7,518 bases of DNA from Acidimicrobiia bacterium (GTDB lineage Bacteria > Actinomycetota > Acidimicrobiia > Spongiisociales > UBA5794). Below, piece after piece: positions 1 through 6,174 of this stretch. Position 1 is the stretch's first letter, and every line of letters starts with the position of its first letter. The stretch is from NCBI GenBank assembly GCA_029934555.1, contig JAOZMA010000104.1, positions 1 to 7,518 of the forward strand. The letters run 5' to 3'. Both the position numbers and the translations under genes were made by a program. The notes under the pieces were generated by a model. The model had not been told where the DNA came from. It saw nothing but the letters and a program-made list of their open reading frames with translations, and searched no databases.

Positions 1-55
1 GTCTGCTGTCTGCTGTCTGCTGTCTGCTGTCTGCTGTCTGCTGTCTGCTGTCTGC
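1..55 (-). repeat. Heptad tandem repeat array (CAGCAGA)n after leuB
   Basis: Seven perfect copies of GTCTGCT plus six more bases run from the window edge to position 55. Read on the strand of leuB the unit is CAGCAGA. The array begins almost directly after the leuB stop codon (TGA, 59-57), with GG and a partial unit in between. The sense-strand RNA would contain no uridine, so it should be poorly structured. No intrinsic terminator is visible between leuB and the edge. The run touches the window edge, so its real copy number cannot be known from here. Similar heptamer arrays (STRRs) are known in cyanobacteria; a function here is not established. Confidence 0.97.
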
Positions 56-56
56 C

Positions 57-1109
57 TCACATCGACACTGCCCGCGCCACCGCGTCCCCCATCTCGGTCG
101 TTGACGCGGTCGGTCCGGTCCCCGCGACATCGGCGGTCCGGAGTCCGGCGGCGAGAACGTCATCGACGGCGGTCTCGATCGCAGCGGCCGGTTCGAGGAG
201 ATCGAGTGAGTGTCGGAGCGCCATGGCAGCTGCGAGGATCGTAGCGAGTGGGTTCGCGAGATTCTTGCCTGCGATGTCGGGTGCAGAACCGTGGATCGGT
301 TCATAGAGGCCGGGCGGGCCGTCTCCGATCGAGGCGGACGGCAGAAGGCCAAGGGAGCCGGGCAGCATCGATGCCTCATCGGTGAGGATGTCACCGAACA
401 GGTTCCCGGTCACGACCACATCGAAGTCGCGAGGACGGGACAGTAAGTGCATCGCCATCGCATCAACAAGGACCACTTCGTACTCGATGTCGGGGAACTC
501 GTCTGCCATGACGCGTGCTGCTGTTCGTCGCCAGAGTCGCGACACCTCAAGCACGTTCGCTTTGTCGACTGATGTGAGTTTGCCGCTCCGACCCCGGGCC
601 GCCTCCGCGGCCACCCGGATGATTCGCTCGATCTCCGGCACCGCGTAGACCATCTCGCTTCTGGCAACCATCCCGTCGTCCGAGAGTGAGGAAGGGCCGA
701 AGTAGATGCCACCCGTCAGTTCGCGAACGAACAGGATGTCGACACCGGCGGCGTCTCGAAGCGGGGACGCTGTCGGGAAGTGAACCTGAATGGGACGGAG
801 GTTCGCATAGAGGCCAAGCTCTGACCGGATCCCGAGCAGACCATCTTCAGGACGTGTCTCCGCCGAGGGATCATCCCACTGTGGACCACCGACGGCACCG
901 AGAAGGATGGCGTCTGATGCGCGGCAAGCCTCAACGGTGGACGAGGGAAGAGGGTCGCCGGTCGCTTCGATCGCCACGCCGCCGATGAGCTGCTCTTCGA
1001 ATGTGAAGTCCAGTCCGTATCGAACCGAGACCGCTTCGAGGACCTTCTTCGCTTGGGCGATGACCTCGGGTCCGATGCCGTCGCCCGGGAGGAGAGTGAA
1101 GTGGCTCAT
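57..1109 (-). CDS. leuB: 3-isopropylmalate dehydrogenase
   Basis: Oxidises and decarboxylates (2R,3S)-3-isopropylmalate to 2-ketoisocaproate with NAD+, the last step before transamination to leucine; cytoplasmic, normally a homodimer. The protein has 350 residues, the usual length. Visible family features are GDGIGPEV at 9-16, substrate-binding arginines R95, R105 and R129, catalytic Y136 (in GGIYFG) and K183 (in VDKANVL), the metal-binding aspartates D216, D240 and D244 (NLFGDILTDEAS, 236-247), and the NAD-binding stretch GLYEPIHGSAPDIAGKN at 267-283. It is the last gene of the operon seen here. Its ATG overlaps the leuA stop codon in ATGA (1106-1109) and no clear Shine-Dalgarno precedes it, so translation is probably coupled to leuA. 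Tartrate or isocitrate dehydrogenase homologues are less likely given the leucine-pathway neighbour and the motif set. A CAGCAGA heptad array follows its stop codon. Confidence 0.97.
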   Translation of the reverse strand: MSHFTLLPGDGIGPEVIAQAKKVLEAVSVRYGLDFTFEEQLIGGVAIEATGDPLPSSTVEACRASDAILLGAVGGPQWDDPSAETRPEDGLLGIRSELGLYANLRPIQVHFPTASPLRDAAGVDILFVRELTGGIYFGPSSLSDDGMVARSEMVYAVPEIERIIRVAAEAARGRSGKLTSVDKANVLEVSRLWRRTAARVMADEFPDIEYEVVLVDAMAMHLLSRPRDFDVVVTGNLFGDILTDEASMLPGSLGLLPSASIGDGPPGLYEPIHGSAPDIAGKNLANPLATILAAAMALRHSLDLLEPAAAIETAVDDVLAAGLRTADVAGTGPTASTTEMGDAVARAVSM

Positions 1110-2641
1110 CGTGTGTCGGACTCTAGGGCGCCGTTCCTGTCGGCCAGCGCCTTGTTGAGGGCGGCTACGAACGCCCGTGCGGATCCTTCGACGACATCGG
1201 TTGAGACGCCGCGGCCCGAGTACGTCGTTGGGCCGATCTGGATGATGACGTTCACCTCTGCCATGGCATCGGCTCCTGTTGTGAAGGGGACGACCCGGTA
1301 GTCGAGTAGCGTCGCCGGGATCCCGAAGGCGTCCTGGAGTGCCACGAAAGCGGCGTTCACCATGCCGTCGCCTTCGGCACTGACCTCGATGGGCTCAGAT
1401 CCTCGCGTGACCCGAACGGTCGCGACCGGAGTCTCCTGATCACCACCTTTGAGGTAAAGGCCCACGAGTTTCACGACGTCGGCGGCGATGCCGGTCTCCT
1501 CCTCGATGATGGCCCTCAGGCCGTCCTCTCCGATCTCGCCCTTGCGATCGGCGAGCTCCTTGAACCGGTCGAAGGCGTTCTGGAACTCGACGTCCTCAAG
1601 CACGACACCCATCTTGTCGAGCGTGTCGGCAAATGCGGCACGGCCGGAGTGTTTCCCGAGGACGAGCACAGAGTGCTGTCCGACCTCGGCAGGGTCCATG
1701 ATCTCGTAGGTCTCGCGATGCTTCAGAACACCGTGCTGATGGATCCCCGCCTCGTGGGCGAAGGCGTTTCGCCCAACGACGGCTTTGTTGAACTGCACGG
1801 GGTAGCCGGTCAGTCGGGAGACGAGGCGCGACGTTTCGAAGATCTGCGTGGTGTCGGCACCGACGTCGACACCGAAGTGGTCGCGACGTGTTCGCACCGC
1901 CATGATGATCTCTTCTGTCGACGTGTTGCCCGCTCGCTCTCCGATGCCGTTGACGGCGCATTCGATCTGCCTGGCTCCAGCTCCGATCGCTGCCAGGGAG
2001 TTCGCGACTGCCATGCCGAGATCGTTGTGGCAGTGCGTCGAGATGATCACGTTCTCGTCGCCATTGCGAACCTCGCTCACGACGCGTTCGACGAGGGCGG
2101 CGAACTCGGATGGCATGGAGTAGCCGACGGTGTCCGGAATGTTGATCGTGGTGGCGCCCGCCGCCACGGCCGCCTTGCACGTCTCGATGACGAAGTCGGG
2201 ATCGGAGCGGGTCGCGTCCTGGGGAGAGAACTCGACGTCATCGCAGTACGTCCTCGCCCGTGTCACTCCTTCAACAATCGATGCGAGCGCTTCTGCGGGT
2301 GTGATGTTCAGCATCCGCTCCATGTGGATCGGAGACGTCGACATGAACACGTGGATGCGTGATCGTTCGGCGGGAGCAACTGCCTCGGCCGCACGGTCGA
2401 TATCGTCGGGGTGAGTCCGTGCGAGGGCAGCGATGATCGGTCCGCTCACTTCGGTGGCGATCCGACGGATCGCTTCGAAGTCACCGGGTGATGCGGCGGC
2501 GAAGCCCGCCTCGATCACATCGACCTTCAATCGGGCCAGCTGGGTTGCGATCGCGACCTTGTCATCGGGCGAGAGAGCGATCCCGGGAGCCTGCTCCCCA
2601 TCCCGTAGCGTGGTATCAAAGATGACCAACCGATCAGTCAT
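1106..2641 (-). CDS. leuA: 2-isopropylmalate synthase
   Basis: Condenses 2-ketoisovalerate with acetyl-CoA to 2-isopropylmalate, the first committed step of leucine synthesis. The 511-residue protein has the full bacterial length: a TIM-barrel catalytic domain with FDTTLRDGEQ (8-17; R13 and metal ligand D14), the metal-binding pair H203/H205 in STHCHNDLGMAVAN, and signature NGIGERAGN (231-239); a linker region with HEAGIHQHGVLKHRETYEI (296-314) and GKHSGRAAF (329-337); and a C-terminal allosteric LeuA dimer domain from about 390 on, ending in GRGVSTDVVEGSARAF. That last domain suggests leucine feedback inhibition. I chose the ATG at 2641 because the protein then begins MTDRLVIFDTTLRDG like its family and GAGG lies 6 nt upstream. 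An in-frame ATG 37 codons further up would translate the heptad repeats and is unlikely. Homocitrate and citramalate synthases are related but fit less well. The stop codon overlaps leuB by 4 nt. Confidence 0.97.
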   Translation of the reverse strand: MTDRLVIFDTTLRDGEQAPGIALSPDDKVAIATQLARLKVDVIEAGFAAASPGDFEAIRRIATEVSGPIIAALARTHPDDIDRAAEAVAPAERSRIHVFMSTSPIHMERMLNITPAEALASIVEGVTRARTYCDDVEFSPQDATRSDPDFVIETCKAAVAAGATTINIPDTVGYSMPSEFAALVERVVSEVRNGDENVIISTHCHNDLGMAVANSLAAIGAGARQIECAVNGIGERAGNTSTEEIIMAVRTRRDHFGVDVGADTTQIFETSRLVSRLTGYPVQFNKAVVGRNAFAHEAGIHQHGVLKHRETYEIMDPAEVGQHSVLVLGKHSGRAAFADTLDKMGVVLEDVEFQNAFDRFKELADRKGEIGEDGLRAIIEEETGIAADVVKLVGLYLKGGDQETPVATVRVTRGSEPIEVSAEGDGMVNAAFVALQDAFGIPATLLDYRVVPFTTGADAMAEVNVIIQIGPTTYSGRGVSTDVVEGSARAFVAALNKALADRNGALESDTR

Positions 2642-2713
2642 ACACGACCTCGAGATTCCGGTGCTCGTGTGCTGGCCCACGTTGCCTGCCTGTCGCCTGT
2701 GGCCCATCTGCAA

Positions 2714-2749
2714 CTGGCTGTTGGCTGTCCGCTGTCCGCTGTCCGCTGT
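2714..2749 (-). repeat. Heptad repeat array between ilvC and leuA
   Basis: On the operon strand, four bases (GTGA) after the ilvC stop codon there are three perfect CAGCGGA units (2748-2728), then the variants CAGCCAA and CAGCCAG (2727-2714). The remaining 72 nt before leuA hold CAG-containing pieces such as CAGGCGA and CAGGCAGG that look like decayed units. The array has the same orientation and the same place relative to the stop codon as those after leuB and the NYN gene. It occupies the only sizeable gap (111 nt) inside an otherwise tightly packed operon. No intrinsic terminator or clear internal promoter was seen in the gap. Confidence 0.93.
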
Positions 2750-2752
2750 CAC

Positions 2753-3766
2753 TCATACGTCGTCTGCCGGAACCTTCTCGACCAGGAAGGGCATCATGGG
2801 CCGCAGTTCACGGCCCACGCGCTCGACCGGATGCTCCGTGACCGCGGCTCTGGCGGCGAGGAGGTTCGGTGCACCGGCCCGGTACTCGTCCATCCACTCC
2901 CGGGCGAACGCACCCGTCTGGATCTCGTCGAGGATTCTTCGCATCTCCGCTTTGGTTTCGTCGGTCACGATCCGGGGACCGCGTGTGATGTCGCCGTACT
3001 CGGCGGTATCGGAGACCGAGTGGCGCATCCAGGAGATCCCTCCCTCGTAGAGGAGGTCGACGATCAGCTTCAGTTCGTGGAGCACTTCGAAGTACGCCAT
3101 CTCCTCGGCATATCCGGCCTCGGTGAGGGTCTCGAAGGCGGCACGGATCATCGAATCGATACCGCCGCAGAGGATGACCTGCTCGCCGAAGAGATCGGTC
3201 TCGGCTTCGTCGCTGAAGGTCGTCTCGATCACGCCGGCGCGGGTACCGCCGATGCCGTGTGCATAGGAGAGGGCGACGGCCTTCGCGTTGCCGGTTGCGT
3301 CCTGATGGACGGCGATCAGCGCCGGGACACCGCTTCCCTCGACGTACTGGCGCCGTACGAGATGACCGGGGCCCTTCGGGGCGATCATCGCGACATCCAC
3401 ATCCGGCGGGGGAGTGATGTAGCCGAAGCGGATGCTGAACCCGTGGGCGAACAGCAGGAGATCACCCGGGTTGAGGTTCGGGGCGATCACGTCTTCGTAA
3501 AGCTCAGGCTGAACCTGGTCGGGCACGAGAACCATGATGACGTCGGCCCAGTCAACAGCCGTTGCCGGGTCCACGACCTTGAGGCCGGCCTCGGCGGCGC
3601 GGGCCGCTCGCGGAGAACCGTCCCGCAGGCCGACGACGACGTCGACGCCGGAGTCCTTCAAATTCATCGCATGGGCGTGACCCTGACTCCCGAATCCGAG
3701 AATCGCAACCCTGCGGCGGGCGATCAGCGCCGGGTCGGCGTCCCCTTCGTAGTACATCGTGGGCAT
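2753..3766 (-). CDS. ilvC: Ketol-acid reductoisomerase, class I
   Basis: Converts 2-acetolactate and 2-aceto-2-hydroxybutyrate to the dihydroxy acids by a Mg2+-dependent alkyl shift and NAD(P)H reduction, the second shared step of valine and isoleucine synthesis. The 337-residue length marks the short class I form. The N-terminal Rossmann domain has GFGSQGHAHAMNLKDSG at 24-40, followed by the cofactor-specificity loop GLRDGSPRAARAAEAG (46-61), whose R48 and S51 suggest NADPH. Other family residues are H108 (AHGF), K131 (PKGPGH), metal ligands D191 and E195 (ETDLFGEQ), E227 and E231 (FEVLHELK), and S252 (HSVSDTAEYGD). The start at 3766 follows GGAGG by 5 nt, and this Shine-Dalgarno touches the ilvN stop codon (TGAGGAGG). 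An ATG three codons later is a possible alternative. A heptad array begins 4 nt after its stop codon. Confidence 0.98.
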   Translation of the reverse strand: MPTMYYEGDADPALIARRRVAILGFGSQGHAHAMNLKDSGVDVVVGLRDGSPRAARAAEAGLKVVDPATAVDWADVIMVLVPDQVQPELYEDVIAPNLNPGDLLLFAHGFSIRFGYITPPPDVDVAMIAPKGPGHLVRRQYVEGSGVPALIAVHQDATGNAKAVALSYAHGIGGTRAGVIETTFSDEAETDLFGEQVILCGGIDSMIRAAFETLTEAGYAEEMAYFEVLHELKLIVDLLYEGGISWMRHSVSDTAEYGDITRGPRIVTDETKAEMRRILDEIQTGAFAREWMDEYRAGAPNLLAARAAVTEHPVERVGRELRPMMPFLVEKVPADDV

Positions 3767-3776
3767 TCGGGCCTCC

Positions 3777-4277
3777 TCAGGCGCTTTTCGATTGAGTCTT
3801 GGCGGTCTTCTGATCTCTTGCGAGTGCGATGCGACCGGACTTTGCGAGTGCGGTCACACCATATGTGCTCATCAGTTGGAGGAAATCGGCCAGCCGATCC
3901 GGTGGGCCCGTGACTTCGAAGGTGATCGAGGTCACCCCCACGTCGACCGCCTTCGCTTCACAGACGCGGGCCGCATCGAGGATCTCACCTCGAAGCTTCG
4001 GACCCGCGTTGACGCGTACGAGCATGATCTCGCGTTCGATCGCCGTTCCCGGCTCGAACTCGGTGACCTTCACGGTGTGGACCAGCTTGTAGAGCTGCTT
4101 GACGATCTGCTCCATCTCCGGACCATCGACGACGACGGTCATGCGGGACAACGTTGGATCCTCGGTCGGGCCCACCGTGAGCGAGTGAATGTTGAACCCG
4201 CGCCTGGCGAACATCGTTGAAACCCGTGCGAGCACGCCCGGCTTGTTCTCGACCAGCACTGCGATGACGTGTTTCAC
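3777..4277 (-). CDS. ilvN: Acetolactate synthase small (regulatory) subunit
   Basis: Binds the IlvB catalytic subunit, raises its activity and makes it sensitive to valine feedback. The 166-residue protein has the long-form architecture: an N-terminal ACT domain (about 2-78) and a C-terminal ALS small-subunit domain (about 84-158). N11, G14 and N29 fall at the positions where changes in E. coli IlvH relieve valine inhibition, and PTEDPTLSRMT (37-47) and EREIMLV (82-88) are typical of the family. This suggests an intact regulatory site. The start codon is GTG; it overlaps the ilvB stop in GTGA (4274-4277), and GAGGAG lies 5 nt upstream inside ilvB. The 4-nt overlap fits coupled, near-stoichiometric production of the two subunits. 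The name ilvH is used for the same protein in other genomes. Confidence 0.97.
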   Translation of the reverse strand: MKHVIAVLVENKPGVLARVSTMFARRGFNIHSLTVGPTEDPTLSRMTVVVDGPEMEQIVKQLYKLVHTVKVTEFEPGTAIEREIMLVRVNAGPKLRGEILDAARVCEAKAVDVGVTSITFEVTGPPDRLADFLQLMSTYGVTALAKSGRIALARDQKTAKTQSKSA

Positions 4278-6001
4278 GCGATCTCCTCTCTGCTCATGAA
4301 GTCTTCCCTGCTCAGGGCGATGTCGTCGTTCGATCCTCCTGCGGGCACCATCGGGAACACCATGGCTTCCGGATCACAGGTGAACTCGATCAACACCGGA
4401 CGATCGTTGATGGCGAGCGCCTCCTCGATCACGCCGGCTACCTGATCGGGGCGGTCGGCACGCAGGCCGACGGCGCCACACGCCTCAGCGAAGAGCGCGA
4501 AGTTCGGGACCGTCGGCGAGAGTTCGGTCTGCGACAGTCGCCCGTCGTAGAAGAGGGTCTGCCACTGTTTCACCATGCCGAGGGACGCGTTGTTCAGGAG
4601 TGCGACCTTGATCGGGATGTTCTCGACGGATGCTGTGATGAGTTCGCTACCGGTCATCTGGAAACAGCCGTCTCCGTCGATGGCGAAAACGACCTCGTCT
4701 GGAGTTCCGACCTTGGCGCCGATCGCAGCCGGGATGGCGTAGCCCATCGTCCCGAGTCCGCCGGAGTTGATCCATCGTCGTGGCTCCTCGAATCCCCAGA
4801 ACTGCGATGCCCACATCTGGTGCTGCCCGACGCCGGCAACGATCGTGGCGTCGCCACCGGTGATGCGGTGAAGCTCCTCAATGACGTACTGCTGCTGGAT
4901 GGGGCCGTCCGGGTCCTGGTCGTACTCCAGGGGATACGTGGTCTGCCAGTCGTGCAACGTAGCCAACCAGGCGTCCCGGTTCGCCAAGGAACCGCGCTTC
5001 TCCGTCTCGACGATCAACTGCTCGATCACGGCTTTCGCATCTCCAACGATAGGTATGTCGGCGAATCGGTTCTTGCTGATCTCAGCCGGGTCCACGTCAA
5101 CGTGGATGACCTTGGCGTCGGGGGCGAAGTACTTCAGATCGCCCGTGATCCGGTCATCGAACCGTGCGCCGATGGTGATGAGGAGATCCGAACGCTGCAT
5201 CGCGATGGTGGCTGTGTAGTTGCCGTGCATGCCGGGCATACCGAGGTTGAGCGCATGCGAGTCGGGGAAGATCCCCCTGGCCATCAGCGTCGTGACCATC
5301 GGCACGTTGAGCATCTCTGCGTATCGCTTCAGCTCCTCGCCGGCTCCGGCTGCGCCGACACCCCCACCGACATAGAGGACCGGATGCTGTGACTGCTCGA
5401 TTAGATCCACCGCGGCTTTGACCTGGCGGGGATGCCCCTTGACCGCGGGCTTGTAGCCGGGGAGGTTGATCTCTCCCGGTCGATGCCACGTCATCGTGTC
5501 GACGAGAACGTCCTTCGGCACGTCGATGAGGACCGGGCCCTTCCTCCCGGTGGATGCGAGATGGAAGGCCTCCCGGACGGCGTCGGGAATCTCGTCGGCG
5601 CTCGTGATCAGAGAGTTGTGTTTCGTGGCGGGCATCGACATGCCCCACGTATGTGCCTCCTGGAACGCGTCGTTCCCGATCGACGTCGTTGCCACCTGTC
5701 CGGTGATGGCGACCATCGGGACGGAATCCATGTAGGCATCCTGGAGCGCGGTCAGGAGATTCGTCGCTGCGGGACCCGACGTCACGAGTGCGACACCGAC
5801 GCGGCCCGTGGCGTGTGCATATCCGGACGCCATGTGGCCTGCCCCTTGCTCGTGGCGAGCGAGGACGTGACGGATGGGAGATTCGAGGATCGGGTCGTAG
5901 GCTTTGAGAATCGCCCCGCCCGGCATACCGAAGACGACTTCGACCCCTTCATACTCGAGTGATCGGATGAGCGCTTGGGCCCCGGTGAGTTGTTCTGGCA
6001 T
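4274..6001 (-). CDS. ilvB: Acetolactate synthase large (catalytic) subunit
   Basis: Thiamine-diphosphate enzyme joining two pyruvates to 2-acetolactate, or pyruvate and 2-ketobutyrate to 2-aceto-2-hydroxybutyrate; first common step of branched-chain amino acid synthesis. With the start at 6001 it has 575 residues. The three domains of the family are present: N-terminal PYR domain with catalytic E51 (RHEQGAGHMA), central FAD-binding domain (about 190-350, with IGARFDDRITGDL at 277-289), and C-terminal PP domain with the ThDP/Mg motif starting GDGCFQMTGSE (443-453) and closing at N470-N471. MVKQW (476-480) carries the Trp that is a sulfonylurea-sensitivity site in this family. It differs from pyruvate oxidases and catabolic AlsS by context and by its small-subunit partner. 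GGAG lies 7 nt before the ATG. An in-frame GTG further upstream would run through the attenuator hairpin and was not used. Expression is probably set by the leader at 6017-6134. Confidence 0.98.
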   Translation of the reverse strand: MPEQLTGAQALIRSLEYEGVEVVFGMPGGAILKAYDPILESPIRHVLARHEQGAGHMASGYAHATGRVGVALVTSGPAATNLLTALQDAYMDSVPMVAITGQVATTSIGNDAFQEAHTWGMSMPATKHNSLITSADEIPDAVREAFHLASTGRKGPVLIDVPKDVLVDTMTWHRPGEINLPGYKPAVKGHPRQVKAAVDLIEQSQHPVLYVGGGVGAAGAGEELKRYAEMLNVPMVTTLMARGIFPDSHALNLGMPGMHGNYTATIAMQRSDLLITIGARFDDRITGDLKYFAPDAKVIHVDVDPAEISKNRFADIPIVGDAKAVIEQLIVETEKRGSLANRDAWLATLHDWQTTYPLEYDQDPDGPIQQQYVIEELHRITGGDATIVAGVGQHQMWASQFWGFEEPRRWINSGGLGTMGYAIPAAIGAKVGTPDEVVFAIDGDGCFQMTGSELITASVENIPIKVALLNNASLGMVKQWQTLFYDGRLSQTELSPTVPNFALFAEACGAVGLRADRPDQVAGVIEEALAINDRPVLIEFTCDPEAMVFPMVPAGGSNDDIALSREDFMSREEIA

Positions 6002-6016
6002 GGTGTTGCTCCGGAT

Positions 6017-6045
6017 ACAAGAAACCCCCCGTTTGGCACGGAGGG
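6017..6045 (-). terminator. Intrinsic terminator of the ilvB attenuator
   Basis: On the operon strand CCCTCCGT (6045-6038) pairs with ACGGGGGG (6032-6025) over 8 bp with one G-U, loop GCCAA, followed by TTTCTTGT (6024-6017). One more A-U pair can extend the base. It stands between the leader peptide and the ilvB Shine-Dalgarno, 15 nt before the start codon, which is the place expected of an attenuator. The left arm also contains CTCCG, which could instead pair with CGGAG (6013-6009) over the ribosome-binding site, so a translational effect is possible too. Confidence 0.85.
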
Positions 6046-6047
6046 TC

Positions 6048-6075
6048 AGGCACACACGTTTGGTCGTGTGCGCCT
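6048..6075 (-). promoter_or_regulatory. Leader hairpin over the leader-peptide stop codon
   Basis: AGGCGCACACG (6075-6065) pairs with CGTGTGTGCCT (6058-6048) over 11 bp with one G-U and loop ACCAAA. The left arm includes the last two bases of the leader-peptide TAG, so a ribosome finishing the peptide would cover it, while one stalled in the Leu/Val/Ile run would leave it more exposed. The hairpin ends 2 nt before the terminator stem and does not itself exclude it. It may be a pausing hairpin or part of an antiterminator; which one is not settled by eye. Confidence 0.7.
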
Positions 6076-6115
6076 AGGTGATAAGGACTACGAGCAGGTT
6101 GTCGGTCATGGTCAT
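6074..6115 (-). CDS. ilvB operon leader peptide (attenuation peptide)
   Basis: A 13-residue open reading frame, MTMTDNLLVVLIT then TAG, lies between the ilvB promoter and the terminator. Its core is six consecutive branched-chain codons (CTG CTC GTA GTC CTT ATC: Leu, Leu, Val, Val, Leu, Ile), the signature of multivalent ribosome-mediated attenuation known for ilv operons of enterobacteria and Corynebacterium. When charged Leu, Val or Ile tRNA is scarce the ribosome should stall here and favour readthrough into ilvB. The start is the ATG at 6115; a second ATG two codons later is possible. The only Shine-Dalgarno candidate is a weak GGA about 8 nt upstream. It lies about 19 nt from the predicted transcription start. 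Confidence 0.88.
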   Translation of the reverse strand: MTMTDNLLVVLIT

Positions 6116-6116
6116 G

Positions 6117-6144
6117 TTGGTTTCCGTCGGGAGCCTGCGATTAT
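6117..6144 (+). promoter_or_regulatory. Possible promoter of the NYN gene
   Basis: On the plus strand TTGGTT (6117-6122), a 16-bp gap and GATTAT (6139-6144) form a weak sigma70-like match (3/6 and 4/6) that would start transcription about 25 nt before the NYN start codon. The candidate -10 is nearly the same base pairs as the -10 of the ilvB promoter on the other strand. This is the best candidate I see, but it is weak, and the true promoter could lie further into the ilvB leader. Confidence 0.3.
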
Positions 6145-6167
6145 GGCAGGACCACGAGACCTGTCAA
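6140..6167 (-). promoter_or_regulatory. Sigma70-type promoter of the ilvBNC-leuAB operon
   Basis: On the minus strand a perfect -35 TTGACA (6167-6162) is separated by 16 bp from the -10 CATAAT (6145-6140), five of six matches to TATAAT. Transcription would start near 6134, giving a leader of about 130 nt that holds the attenuation peptide, two hairpins and the ilvB ribosome-binding site. The -35 box ends 8 bp from the start codon of the divergent NYN gene. Confidence 0.85.
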
Positions 6168-6174
6168 GGACACC

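Noticed and set aside
1..55. CRISPR array or DnaA-box cluster
   Set aside because: The units are contiguous 7-mers with no spacers and do not match the 9-base DnaA box.
1649..2362. A 237-codon open frame on the plus strand inside leuA
   Set aside because: No family resemblance, and it lies wholly within a clear leuA; explained as a shadow frame.
2642..2752. A 37-codon N-terminal extension of leuA that reads through the heptad repeats
   Set aside because: The residues are low complexity from the repeats, the family start MTDRLVIFDTTLRDG begins at 2641, and GAGG lies 6 nt before that ATG.
2669..3913. A 414-codon open frame on the plus strand, antisense to ilvC
   Set aside because: It mirrors the codon structure of GC-rich ilvC, has no recognisable domain and runs across several genuine minus-strand features.
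6002..6055. An upstream in-frame GTG start for ilvB at 6055
   Set aside because: It would put coding sequence through the attenuator terminator and hairpin; the ATG at 6001 has GGAG 7 nt upstream and gives the usual N-terminus.
6002..6134. T-box riboswitch upstream of ilvB
   Set aside because: The leader is only about 130 nt and lacks the conserved T-box sequence and long stem I; the leader peptide explains the region better.
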